From Jiella pacifica (lineage in GTDB: Bacteria > Pseudomonadota > Alphaproteobacteria > Rhizobiales > Rhizobiaceae): 59,444 nucleotides of DNA. Where the stretch lies: positions 1 through 59,444 of the forward strand of contig NZ_JAAAMG010000028.1 of assembly GCF_010500815.1 (NCBI RefSeq), written 5' to 3'. Numbering within the stretch: the stretch's first letter is position 1; the number at the start of each line of letters is the position of its first letter. Shown here piece after piece: positions 7,343-15,867 of this stretch. The notes beneath the pieces are model-generated. The model had not been told where the DNA came from. It searched no databases and was given only the letters and a program-made list of their open reading frames with translations. The position numbers and the translations under genes are program-made.

Positions 7343-8428
7343 TCATGCCGGGAAGGCCTTGCCGCTGTCAGGATCGAACCAGCGGACGTGGTCCGCCGGA
7401 GCGGTTAGTGCAAAAGGCGTGCCGATGGCAGGTGCATCGTCCGGTTTAACGCTGGCGACCAGCGTCTGTCCGCCGGTGCGGCCAATCACCAGAGTTTCTG
7501 CGCCGGTGAGTTCCACCACCTCGACGTCCATCGACAGGGTGGACCGCGTGTCAGATCTCGCCGGAGCGAGGTGCTCGGGCTTGATGCCGGCGATGACCGG
7601 GCGGCCCGGACCGAGTGTGCTGCGTGAAGCCGCGGGGATCGGAATGAAGCAGCTTCCGCCCTCGGCCTCGAAGCTGTCGCCATTCGCCGAAACGCGCCCC
7701 TCGAGGAGATTCATCGGGGGCGATCCCATAAAGCTGGCGACATAGAGGCTCGCAGGGTGGTCGTAGATTTCGCGTGGCGTGCCGATCTGTTCTACGCGGC
7801 CCTCGCGCATAACCGCGATGCGGGTGGCCAGCGTCATCGCCTCGACCTGGTCATGGGTCACGTAGACGATGGTGGCTTTCAGCTTTTGGTGCAAGCGTTT
7901 CAGCTCGGTGCGCATCTCGGTCCGAAGCTTCGCGTCGAGATTCGACAAGGGCTCGTCGAACAGGAACACCTTGGGATCGCGTACCAGCGCCCGGCCGATG
8001 GCGACGCGCTGGCGCTGGCCGCCGGACAGCTCCGCCGGCTTGCGGGCGAGCAGCGGCTCGATCTGCAGGATCTCGGCGGCACGGCGGACCGCCTCTTCCC
8101 GCTCGGCCTTCGGCACCTTGCGCATCTCGAGGCCAAAGCCGATGTTGCGGGCGACCGAAAGGTTCGGATAGAGCGCATAGGACTGGAAGACCATCGCGAT
8201 GTCGCGGTTCTTCGGATGGACCTTTCGCATGGAGCGGCCGTCGATCAGGATGTCGCCGCCGCTCGGCTCCAGAAGCCCGGCGATGATGTTGAGCAAGGTC
8301 GACTTGCCGCAACCCGACGGGCCGAGAAGAACGAGGAACTCGCCGTTCTCAAGGACGATGTCGATTCCCTTGAGGGTGTCGATCGCGCCAAAGCGCTTCG
8401 TCACGGCGGCGATTTCGAGCGTGCTCAT
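7343..8428 (-). CDS. Sugar ABC transporter ATP-binding protein, MalK/UgpC type, 361 aa
   Basis: The nucleotide-binding domain has Walker A GPSGCGKST near residue 36, Q-loop, signature ELSGGQRQR near 132, Walker B VFLFDEPLSNLDAKLR and the H-loop YVTHD. The C-terminal ~120 residues are the regulatory beta domain of MalK-like proteins. The start is the ATG at 8428, which overlaps the stop of the kinase gene (ATGA); the frame extends upstream but without a fitting start. It is the last gene of the operon and energises the two permeases encoded upstream of it. Confidence 0.93.
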   Translation of the reverse strand: MSTLEIAAVTKRFGAIDTLKGIDIVLENGEFLVLLGPSGCGKSTLLNIIAGLLEPSGGDILIDGRSMRKVHPKNRDIAMVFQSYALYPNLSVARNIGFGLEMRKVPKAEREEAVRRAAEILQIEPLLARKPAELSGGQRQRVAIGRALVRDPKVFLFDEPLSNLDAKLRTEMRTELKRLHQKLKATIVYVTHDQVEAMTLATRIAVMREGRVEQIGTPREIYDHPASLYVASFMGSPPMNLLEGRVSANGDSFEAEGGSCFIPIPAASRSTLGPGRPVIAGIKPEHLAPARSDTRSTLSMDVEVVELTGAETLVIGRTGGQTLVASVKPDDAPAIGTPFALTAPADHVRWFDPDSGKAFPA

Positions 8429-9348
8429 GTCGGATCTTTCAGCGCGTAGAGACGGGGCGTGGTGGAGATCGCCCGCGAAGCGACTGCGATGCCGGCATCG
8501 AGCGCCTCGGCCAGCGGATCGCCCGTCGCGATCCCCATCAGGAATCCTGCATTGAAGACGTCGCCGGCCCCGATCGTGTCGATTACCTCGACAGCAGGTG
8601 CCCATCGGTGAATCAGGCCGCCGTCAGGTGCATGCGCCATTGCCCCGTTGGCACCGAGCTTTGCGACGGCGATGCCATCCGGCCGAAGCTTGCCGCTGAG
8701 CCCCGCGATGCCTGCGGCGATGTCGTCGGTTTCGGCGAGGGCGAGGGTCTCGATCTCGTTGAGGAGCAGGTAGCGGCAACGCGGCAACCAGCCGTGAACG
8801 GTTTCGCGTACCTCTGGGCTCCAGCCGTTCAGAGGCCAGCCGGTGTCGAGGGCGATTTCCACCTCGTGCCGGTCTGCCCAGTCGAACAGCCGGGCATAGT
8901 CGCTCGTCAGGCTGCCCGTCAGAAAGGATCCGCAGACGAGGAGAATGCCCCCCGACAGCGTCTCTGAATTCAGCATCCGCTGGACCGAAGCCCAGGAAAA
9001 CTGCGGCAGATGGCCGCGCGAGGTGAAGAAGGTCCGCTCGCCATTGGGATGGGTGATCCCGACCGAGATGGTCGTCGCCGTTTTCTCGACGGCCCAACTC
9101 TCAGCCCGAGCCCCGAACCCCGCCTTCAGCCACGCGCCGAAACTGTCCGACCCGACATTGGCGAAGATCTCGTGCGACCGGCCGAGGCCGGCCCAGGCGA
9201 GCGCGGTGTTGCCGGCGGCACCGCCGACGCGCAGATCGTCATGCTCGACCATCACTTCGGTGCCCGGCCGAGGCCAGGGCGCGCAGGGGCCGAGGATGAG
9301 ATCGACATTGACGTTGCCGAGAACGGCGAGGGGACGGGACCTGGACAT
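8425..9348 (-). CDS. PfkB-family carbohydrate kinase, 307 aa
   Basis: This is a ribokinase-fold sugar kinase. It starts LAVLGNVNVDLILGP, has the substrate-binding GGAAGNTALAWAGLG and ends with the ATP/anion-hole signature DTIGAGDVFNAGFLMG, whose Asp is the catalytic base. It is coupled by a 4-bp overlap to the ATPase gene and follows the SIS-domain gene. In an frl-like operon this position belongs to fructosamine 6-kinase (FrlD), but the substrate cannot be read from the sequence. Confidence 0.88.
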   Translation of the reverse strand: MSRSRPLAVLGNVNVDLILGPCAPWPRPGTEVMVEHDDLRVGGAAGNTALAWAGLGRSHEIFANVGSDSFGAWLKAGFGARAESWAVEKTATTISVGITHPNGERTFFTSRGHLPQFSWASVQRMLNSETLSGGILLVCGSFLTGSLTSDYARLFDWADRHEVEIALDTGWPLNGWSPEVRETVHGWLPRCRYLLLNEIETLALAETDDIAAGIAGLSGKLRPDGIAVAKLGANGAMAHAPDGGLIHRWAPAVEVIDTIGAGDVFNAGFLMGIATGDPLAEALDAGIAVASRAISTTPRLYALKDPT

Positions 9349-9354
9349 TGCGCC

Positions 9355-10377
9355 TCAGACGATCCCCGTGATCTTCTGCGAGCGGCGCGGCGTGCCGACA
9401 TCCGGCACCCGCCTTGCGGCATGCTGCACCATGAAGCGCTGGGCGACCGGCAGGATCCGGAAGATCGCCGCCGGCCCCTGGGCTTTTGGCAAGCCGAAAG
9501 ACACCGTGCCGGGGACCGGCTCGCCGCCGGAGGCGTCGAAGACGACGACGGGCGAGCCCGCCTCGACGGCGGCTTTCGACAGGCTGCGGACGAGATCGGC
9601 GGCTGCCTCGTCGGCGCAGAACTGGACAAGGCCGACGCGGCCTCCCAGCATCTCCATTGGCCCGTGGCGCAGCTGTCCGCCTTCCAGCGCATAGGCTGGC
9701 TCGCGCGTGAGTTCGGTGAAGCCGAGCGCGATGGCCTCGGCGACGCCGCGCAGCAGGCGGCCGGAGGTGACGACCGTATCGACGCCGGCGAAGGCCTCGA
9801 GTGCAGGTTCCGCGGAGACGTCAGCCGCCTCGCGTATGGCCTCGAGCGCTCCGGCCGCGTCTGCTCCGAGCGCGACGAGGATCGCCAGATGCTGGGCAAA
9901 GGTGATCGTGAGGCTGCGGGTCGCGGCGAAGGCCCTCTCGGTGCCGCCGGCGCCGACGAGGCTGGGGGCGGACTTGGCCAGGCTGGAGCCGCCTTCGAGT
10001 GTGAGGCCGAAGACGTCCTTGGTTTTTCCGGATTGCTCAAGCCAGCGGATGACCTCGCCGCTCTCGCCGGACTGCGAGGTGAGGAGGACGGTCCGGCCAT
10101 CGACGGCAACCGGCGAGACGAGCTGCTCGGACATCGGCACCGCGAAGGCCTCGACGCCCTGCGCCCGGTAGAAAGGCTCCATTGCGCGGCCGACGGCATG
10201 GGAGCCGCCCATGCCAAGCATGAGAAGGCGCCCGGTCTCGTTCAGCGAATTGGCAATGCGCTCGGCAACGGTCCTGCCTGCCTCGAAGGACGCCAGCGCG
10301 TCATCGGACTGGCGCGCCATCTCGCGCTCGATCGCCACCAGCCCCTGGGGGCTGGTCGGATCGCCTGGAAGTGTCAT
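9355..10377 (-). CDS. SIS-domain sugar isomerase/deglycase (GlmS C-terminal, AgaS or FrlB-like), 340 aa
   Basis: Two SIS domains are visible (about residues 35-170 and 195-330). The first has LLTSQSGESGEVIRWLEQSG, and a GTERAFAATRSLTITFAQ stretch corresponds to the GVETSVAATKT region of GlmS; RHGPMEML matches the LKHGP loop. There is no glutaminase domain, so the enzyme is a stand-alone isomerase, deaminase or deglycase of amino-sugar or fructosamine phosphates. It overlaps the permease gene by four bases. Placement next to a PfkB kinase and CUT1 transporter favours a FrlB-like role, as inference. Confidence 0.85.
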   Translation of the reverse strand: MTLPGDPTSPQGLVAIEREMARQSDDALASFEAGRTVAERIANSLNETGRLLMLGMGGSHAVGRAMEPFYRAQGVEAFAVPMSEQLVSPVAVDGRTVLLTSQSGESGEVIRWLEQSGKTKDVFGLTLEGGSSLAKSAPSLVGAGGTERAFAATRSLTITFAQHLAILVALGADAAGALEAIREAADVSAEPALEAFAGVDTVVTSGRLLRGVAEAIALGFTELTREPAYALEGGQLRHGPMEMLGGRVGLVQFCADEAAADLVRSLSKAAVEAGSPVVVFDASGGEPVPGTVSFGLPKAQGPAAIFRILPVAQRFMVQHAARRVPDVGTPRRSQKITGIV

Positions 10378-11219
10378 CCCTTAACTCCACCGGTAGTGAG
10401 GCCGGATATCACGGCCCTTTGCATGACGAGCCCGATCAGGACGGGCGGCAGGGCGGCAAGGATGCCGCCGGTCGCGATGAGGCCGTAGTCGGAGACCCGG
10501 CCGCCGGCGAGATCGGCGATCGCGACGGTGACGGTCTTGGCCCGCTGGTCGGCCGTGAACAACAATGCGTAAAAGAACTCGTCCCAGGCCAGGAGGAAGG
10601 CGAACAGGGCGGTCGTCGCCACGATCGGTTTCGCCAAAGGCAGGGTGACGAGGCGCATCGTCTGGTCGAGCCTTGCTCCGTCGATCATCGCGGCGCTTTC
10701 GATCTCCTGGGGGATGGTGTCGAAGCCGGTCTTCAGGAGCCAGGTGGCGAAGGGCGCCAGGATCGTCAGATAGACGAGCGCCAGCCCGACGATCGTGTTG
10801 AGGAGGCCGAAATGGGCCAGTCCCATGTAGAGCGGCACCGCGAGTGAGACGGGCGGCAGCATGTAGGTCGCGATGACGGCAAAGAGCGACCACTGCACCT
10901 GCGGCGTGCGCGAAACAGCCCAGGCGGACGGAACGGCGACGAGAATGGCGCCGAGCGTCGCAAGCCCGGAAACGAACAGGCTGTTGCGCAGCGAACCGAG
11001 GAACGCTTCGCCGGCGCTGTTGGAGACGAGCGAGACGAGGGTGCCGTAGCGCGACAGATCGAGCGTCTCGGGCCACCAGTGCAGGGGCTGAGCCGACAGG
11101 TCGGTGGCCGACGAGATGCTCATCAGGAAGAGCCAAACGAGCGGCGCGAGGATCACCGCGGACATGACGATGGCGGCGCCGTAGACGAGGCTGCTGGCGG
11201 CGAGCGAGCGACGTTCCAT
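10374..11219 (-). CDS. ABC transporter permease, MalG type, 281 aa
   Basis: The start is the ATG at 11219 (MERRSLAASSLVYGAAIV); the much longer open frame above it is a shadow of the preceding permease gene. About six transmembrane segments are seen. The EAA loop that docks to the ATPase reads IESAAMIDGARLDQTMRLV followed by TLPL. It forms the inner-membrane channel with the MalF-type partner encoded two bases upstream. Confidence 0.9.
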   Translation of the reverse strand: MERRSLAASSLVYGAAIVMSAVILAPLVWLFLMSISSATDLSAQPLHWWPETLDLSRYGTLVSLVSNSAGEAFLGSLRNSLFVSGLATLGAILVAVPSAWAVSRTPQVQWSLFAVIATYMLPPVSLAVPLYMGLAHFGLLNTIVGLALVYLTILAPFATWLLKTGFDTIPQEIESAAMIDGARLDQTMRLVTLPLAKPIVATTALFAFLLAWDEFFYALLFTADQRAKTVTVAIADLAGGRVSDYGLIATGGILAALPPVLIGLVMQRAVISGLTTGGVKG

Positions 11220-11221
11220 CG

Positions 11222-12103
11222 TCAGGCCCTCGATCCGCTGCGCCGCATCAGGGCGATATAGAAGCCCGCGAAGACGGTGACGATCAGCGTGACGATCAAA
11301 GCGAGCGATGCGCCGGAGCCGGCGCGCTGGAAGGAGAAGGCCTCCTGATAGACGAGGATCGAAAGGGTTCGGGTCGAATTGACCGGACCGCCCCGCGTCA
11401 TCACCCAGATGATGTCGAAGACCTTGAAGGCCTCGATGGTGCGCAGGACGAGGGCGATGGTCAGCGGCCCGGCGAGATAGGGCCACAGGACGAAGCGGAA
11501 CCGCGCGAAGGCGCCCGCACCGTCGACGACGGCGGCCGCCTTGATGTCGCGGGGAACGGCCTGCAGGGCTGCAAGGGCGATGAGCGCGACGAGGGGGAAG
11601 TTCTTCCAGCAGTCGGCTGCGACGATCGCCCAGAGTGCCGTGCCGGGCTCGCCAAGCCATGAACGGTATTCCGAGAGAATCCCGAGCTGGGTGAGGAGGC
11701 TGTTCAGGGCGCCGTATTCCGGATTGTAGATCAGCCGCCAGAGCATGGCGTTGACCACGGTCGGCAAGGCCCACGGCAGAATCATCAGTGCGCGCACGAA
11801 GGAACGGCCGCGGAACTGCTGGTCGAGAAGCAGGGCCGCCAGAACGCCGAGCGTCATTTCGGCGGCGACCGAGAACACCGCGAAGACGGCGGTGGTGCGT
11901 AGCGCGCCGAGAAAGGCGTTGCCCGTCAGGAGCTTGGCGTAGTTGGCAAGGCCGACATACTCGCCGGACGTTCCGACTAGGCGGGTATCGGTAAAGGAGA
12001 GGCGTACCGTATCGACCATCGGCCAGCCGACGATCGCGATCATCACGATCAGCAGCGGCAGCATCAGCAACCAGGCGCGGGTGGTGATCCAGGCGCTCGA
12101 CAA
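11222..12103 (-). CDS. ABC transporter permease, MalF/UgpA type, 293 aa
   Basis: It has six predicted membrane helices beginning AWLLMLPLLIVMIAIVGWPM. Its EAA motif is AAAVVDGAGAFARFRFVLWP near residue 200. Length and layout match MalF-type permeases that lack the large periplasmic loop. It follows the binding-protein gene after a hairpin at 12142-12180 and pairs with the MalG-type permease. Confidence 0.9.
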   Translation of the reverse strand: MSSAWITTRAWLLMLPLLIVMIAIVGWPMVDTVRLSFTDTRLVGTSGEYVGLANYAKLLTGNAFLGALRTTAVFAVFSVAAEMTLGVLAALLLDQQFRGRSFVRALMILPWALPTVVNAMLWRLIYNPEYGALNSLLTQLGILSEYRSWLGEPGTALWAIVAADCWKNFPLVALIALAALQAVPRDIKAAAVVDGAGAFARFRFVLWPYLAGPLTIALVLRTIEAFKVFDIIWVMTRGGPVNSTRTLSILVYQEAFSFQRAGSGASLALIVTLIVTVFAGFYIALMRRSGSRA

Positions 12104-12141
12104 GACAGCCTCGTGACTGAAGACGAAAATGGGGAGGGCGC

Positions 12142-12180
12142 AACGTCAGGCGCCGCGCATGATGCACGGCGCCGGACGTT
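12142..12180 (-). terminator. Strong hairpin after the solute-binding-protein gene
   Basis: A 14-bp stem with one mismatch, from AACGTCAGGCGCCG and CGGCGCCGGACGTT, surrounds an 11-base loop. It lies between the binding-protein stop and the permease start on the transcribed strand, with no strong T-run. A partial terminator or 3'-end stabiliser that lets the binding protein be made in excess is the usual explanation. Confidence 0.6.
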
Positions 12181-12195
12181 TTCGGACAGCGACGA

Positions 12196-13437
12196 TCAGA
12201 GGCCGCTGTTGTCGGCGGCCTCTGTGAGCGCCTCTTCGGGGCTTGCCATTCCGAGGATCGCCGACTGGATCGCCAGCTGCAGGGCCTGCGACAGTTCCTG
12301 GTAACGCGGCGTCGTCGGGCGGGGATACATGACGGCAAGAGACTGCTTGGCCGCGGCGACGAGTTCTTCCTGGCCCTTGGTGACGGCCGGGTCGTCATAG
12401 GATGCCTTCCAGATCGGCAGGCTCAGCTTGGCATATTCGTTCTGCACCTTCTGGGAGGTCATGAAGGTGACGTAGTTCCAAGCCTCATCCTTGTGCTGGC
12501 TCGTCGTCGTGACGCCGAGACCCATCGAGCCGTTGACCGCCGAGGCCTCGCTGGTGCCGGCGTGGCCGGGGGCCGGAACGACACCGACCTTGCCGGCGAC
12601 CTTGGATTCTTTCGGGTCGTTGGCCAGGTTGTACATGTAGGTCCAGTTCAGCGCGAAGGCCGCGTCGCCGTTCTGGAAGACCTTGCGAACATCCTCTTCC
12701 AGATATTCCTTGGAATTCGGATTGGTGATGCCGTCCTTCATCGTGCCGGCCATGTATTGCAGCGCCTCGAGGCCGCCGCCTGTCTGGAAGACCGGCTTGC
12801 CGTCCTTGTCGAGGAACGAACCGCCATAGGCTGACAGGATCGTGGTGTAGTCGCAGACAGCGGCTTCGGCCTGCGACCAGCTCCAGACGATCGGCTCGTC
12901 CAGGAGGCCCTTCTCCTTGATGGTCGCGGCCTGGCTCGCCAGTTCCTCCCAGGTCTTCGGCGGAGCCTTGATTCCGGCCTTTTCGAGAATTTCCTTGTTG
13001 TAGAACAGGTATTTGGTGTCGAGGATCCACGGCATGCCGTAGGTCTTGCCGTCGTACTGCACCGTTGTCCAGGCGCCCGGCAGGACGCCGTCCTTCATCT
13101 CCGGCAGGATCTTGTCGGTCTGGTCGACGAGAATGTCGTTGGAGGCGTATTCCGCCGGCCAGATCACGTCGAAGAGCACCACGTCGTAACCGCCGCCCGA
13201 CCCCTGGGCGAGAATCGTCTTGTCGTGCAGGCCTTCATAGGGGACGAATTCGAGTTCGACCTTCAGGTCGGGATTTTCTTTGGTGAAGGCCTCGGTCATG
13301 GCCCGCACGTCGGCTTCGCTGTAGGCAGCCTGTGCCATGAAGAGGGCGCGGAGCGTCGTTTCGGCGAAGGCCGGCGAGGCGAGGAATGCCGCGATGGCGG
13401 CGGCCCCCATGGCGGTTGAAGCGAGACGATGACGCAT
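12196..13437 (-). CDS. Extracellular solute-binding protein, family 1 (CUT1 sugar type), 413 aa
   Basis: A cleavable signal peptide (MRHRLASTAMGAAAIAAFLA followed by SPAFA) precedes a family-1 binding-protein fold, with YDVVLFDVIWPAEYASNDILVD and the typical C-terminal half (KDEAWNYVTFMTSQKVQNEYA). It delivers the substrate to the two permeases encoded downstream. It is the first gene of the operon and diverges from the ROK regulator across a 142-bp gap containing a palindrome. The substrate is unknown. Confidence 0.92.
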   Translation of the reverse strand: MRHRLASTAMGAAAIAAFLASPAFAETTLRALFMAQAAYSEADVRAMTEAFTKENPDLKVELEFVPYEGLHDKTILAQGSGGGYDVVLFDVIWPAEYASNDILVDQTDKILPEMKDGVLPGAWTTVQYDGKTYGMPWILDTKYLFYNKEILEKAGIKAPPKTWEELASQAATIKEKGLLDEPIVWSWSQAEAAVCDYTTILSAYGGSFLDKDGKPVFQTGGGLEALQYMAGTMKDGITNPNSKEYLEEDVRKVFQNGDAAFALNWTYMYNLANDPKESKVAGKVGVVPAPGHAGTSEASAVNGSMGLGVTTTSQHKDEAWNYVTFMTSQKVQNEYAKLSLPIWKASYDDPAVTKGQEELVAAAKQSLAVMYPRPTTPRYQELSQALQLAIQSAILGMASPEEALTEAADNSGL

Positions 13438-13512
13438 GACAGACTCCCCTGGTGAGCTTCGGAGCCGCCATCATGAGCGGCTTGTTGAAGCACGGTTATG
13501 AGTGGTGTACGG

Positions 13513-13539
13513 CATTAATTCAATCAATTTGGATTAATG
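13513..13539. promoter_or_regulatory. Candidate ROK-regulator operator
   Basis: A perfect inverted repeat, CATTAAT (13513-13519) and ATTAATG (13533-13539), lies in the AT-rich divergent region between the binding-protein gene and the ROK gene. Spacing and base content resemble NagC/XylR-type operators. It overlaps where promoters for both genes would be expected. Confidence 0.45.
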
Positions 13540-13579
13540 GTTGCGCGAACGGGCGGCATTGTCAACAGGTGAACAATCG

Positions 13580-14794
13580 ATGACCAGACCACTGCGGATC
13601 CGGGCAACGCAGGGGGCCAATCTCGGCGGTGCCTACGCCCACAACCGGCGCGTCGTCATCGAAGCGCTGCGGCTGAACGGGACGCTGTCACGAGCTGAGC
13701 TCGCACGGGCGACGCGCCTGACCGGCCAGACGGTGTCGAACATCGTTGCCGATCTTGCGGCGGAGGATCTGGTCATCGCGGATGCGCCCGTGCGGATCGC
13801 CCGGGGCCAGCCCGCGCGTCCCTATCGGCTCAACGGCAGCGGGGCCTTCGCGCTGGGTGTCCAGATCGACCGGCACGTGACGCGGGCGGTGGCCGTCGAC
13901 CTTCTCGGCGCGGAGCGTATGCGCCTTGAGATGCCGCTGCCGAATGGCGGGCCGGAGACGGGACTGCCCGTCGTCTACGGGCTCGTCGCCGACACCCGCG
14001 AGCGGCTGGCCGCCCTGGAGCCCGGCGCCGCAGACAGGATCGTCGGCCTCGGCCTGGCGATGCCCGGGCCTTTCGGCCAGGCGCCGCGCGACTACGATCC
14101 ATGGATGATGTCGGCCTGGCAGAACCGCGCCATCGCCGATGAACTGGCCGCCGAGACGGGGCTGGCGGTCACCCTGCAGAACGACGCGGCGGCGGCGGCG
14201 GCGGCCGAGAAGCTGTCGGGTGCTGCGAAAGGCATCGACGATTTCGTCTATCTCTATTTCGGCTACGGCCTCGGCGCCGCCATCTTCGTGCGCGGCGAGA
14301 TCCATTCCGGCAATCACAACAATGCCGGCGAGATCGGCATGGCGCTGCCCTGGATGCCGGATGGGGGCCTTGGTGAGCCGATCGAGCACGGCGTCTCGCT
14401 GGCTTCGCTCTGTCGCTGGCTGGGTCTCGACCCGGCGATGCCCGACCTCTTCCCGGCCATCGACGATGCACTGACGAGCGGAGCGGCCGGCGTATGGCTC
14501 GATGCGGCGGGGGGGCGACTGAAATGGGTGGTCCAGATCCTGGAGACGCTGCTAGACCCCGACACGATCGTTTTTGGTGGAGCCATTCCGCCTTCACTGC
14601 TCGACGCCTTGCGCGAACGCATGCAGCCGCTCCTGCCGTCGCATGCCGACAGGCCAGGAAGAGAACTGCCACGGCTAACGATCGGGGGGGCGGATCCATG
14701 GCTGGTGGCCACGGGAGCAGCGGCCGAACCCATTGCCCGCACCTTCGATCCCCGCTTTTCGGCCATTCAAAACGGCCTCGTCGCGGCCGATTAA
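13580..14794 (+). CDS. ROK-family transcriptional regulator (NagC/XylR-like), 404 aa
   Basis: The ATG at 13580 is preceded by AGGTGA with a seven-base spacer, which makes it a better start than the TTG at 13541. The N-terminal winged helix (residues 20-80; LSRAELARATRLTGQTVSNIV) is followed by a sugar-kinase-like ROK domain (VGLGLAMPGPFG, DDFVYLYFGYGLGAAIFVRG). The usual CxCGxxGC zinc motif is not evident. It probably represses the divergent ABC operon and is relieved by the imported sugar or its phosphate. Confidence 0.88.
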   Translation: MTRPLRIRATQGANLGGAYAHNRRVVIEALRLNGTLSRAELARATRLTGQTVSNIVADLAAEDLVIADAPVRIARGQPARPYRLNGSGAFALGVQIDRHVTRAVAVDLLGAERMRLEMPLPNGGPETGLPVVYGLVADTRERLAALEPGAADRIVGLGLAMPGPFGQAPRDYDPWMMSAWQNRAIADELAAETGLAVTLQNDAAAAAAAEKLSGAAKGIDDFVYLYFGYGLGAAIFVRGEIHSGNHNNAGEIGMALPWMPDGGLGEPIEHGVSLASLCRWLGLDPAMPDLFPAIDDALTSGAAGVWLDAAGGRLKWVVQILETLLDPDTIVFGGAIPPSLLDALRERMQPLLPSHADRPGRELPRLTIGGADPWLVATGAAAEPIARTFDPRFSAIQNGLVAAD

Positions 14795-14942
14795 GGAGCG
14801 ATAATGCGAGACCACGCACGACTCTCTGCAATGTGAGCCGGCCAACGGTGGCTACCCTCTCCCGGCTTCTCGTGACAGCCCGCCATGCCAGGCGCGTCTC
14901 GACCTGGCCGGCTCTCCGTATCTACCGAAGGTCGACGTAAGG

Positions 14943-15173
14943 TCAATGTACGCATCCGGCGAGGACAGCAGGCTTAGGGGCCGATGATTGGCTCCGACGG
15001 TCGATGTGATTGGAAATGATTTTGCGCAGGTTGGCGAGGCTGAAGTCGGTAAAACCCATGACGGCACTGTCGTCGTCGAGGTCGTGGATCCACAGTGCGC
15101 CGTCCTCCAATTCAAGGCCGTCCGCGAGATCCCAAAGCAGCTCTTCGTCTCGTTCCAGCATTCGAGCGGCCAC
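14943..15173 (-). CDS. Small acidic hypothetical protein, possibly truncated, 76 aa
   Basis: The frame reads MLERDEELLWDLADGLELED and continues with an acidic, plausible protein-like pattern (WIHDLDDDSAVMGFTDFSL). It starts at GTG 15173 or ATG 15161 with no convincing RBS, and its first codons abut the barrel remnant that begins at 15175 on the other strand. It may be an intact small gene or the surviving part of a longer one. No function is recognised. Confidence 0.35.
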   Translation of the reverse strand: MAARMLERDEELLWDLADGLELEDGALWIHDLDDDSAVMGFTDFSLANLRKIISNHIDRRSQSSAPKPAVLAGCVH

Positions 15174-15174
15174 G

Positions 15175-15552
15175 AGCGGCAGCTACACCGAGATAGGCGC
15201 TGGCATCTCAATCTGGCAGTCGACCGCGACAGTGCAAACGCCCTTTCTTGCGGCATCGGCATCGAGGCGGAGACGAGCTTCACCCTGGGCACCGCGGTCC
15301 GAAACCGCAGTTCTCGCTGTACTACGAGCACGATTTCGCCGGTGCATCGCAGACGAGCAGCGTCGCCATTGCCGCCGCGAGCGCGACCGACCTGACCAAC
15401 GTCTCGGCCGGCGCACAGGACTGCTTCGCCGTCGGGGCAGGCCTCGGCGTTGCGTTCAGCACCCGGTTTCAGTCCACGTTCCCTACGACTGCGCCTGCGA
15501 CGAGGATACAACGAGCCGTAGGGCGGCCATCGGCATTACAATCCGCTTCTGA
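15175..15552 (+). pseudogene. Frameshifted C-terminal end of an outer-membrane beta-barrel (autotransporter-like)
   Basis: Pieces in different plus frames add up to a barrel C terminus: SGSYTEIGAGISIWQST near 15175, then FSLYYEHDFAGASQTSSVA and LGVAFSTRFQST near 15310-15480, then PYDCACDEDTTSRRAAIGIT ending IRF and a stop at 15552. The alternating hydrophobic pattern and terminal phenylalanine are typical of the last barrel strand. At least two frameshifts separate the pieces, and no upstream passenger or signal peptide is found. Confidence 0.5.
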
Positions 15553-15867
15553 GGCAAATGCCTGCGCAGAACACGGGACATCGTTCAGGTTTTCCGGCTC
15601 ACGACCGCGAAACCGGCCCAGGTTCCGATCCAGATGATGTGCGACGTGTCGCGGGTTCACCTGGCTAATATGACCCAGAGATGGACGCTGCTGCGCGAAG
15701 ATGCGCCGCTCCATCCACAACAGAATTTGGCGCGATCTCGGAGGCTATAGGTGTGACCCCGCGCCGATGGGCGCCGAGGTCTCTTGCCGATTCCCAATCC
15801 GTTCTCTGGTGAAGTCGCCGACGGCCGCTCGAGGAGGGATCCTCATTGGTGCTGGTTTCGGGCCGGT
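15553..15867. other. Intergenic stretch without recognisable gene
   Basis: Several short overlapping frames exist on both strands, but none has an RBS plus protein-like wording. The stretch separates the barrel remnant from the end of the 2-hydroxyacid dehydrogenase gene and is probably part of the same decayed region. Confidence 0.5.
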
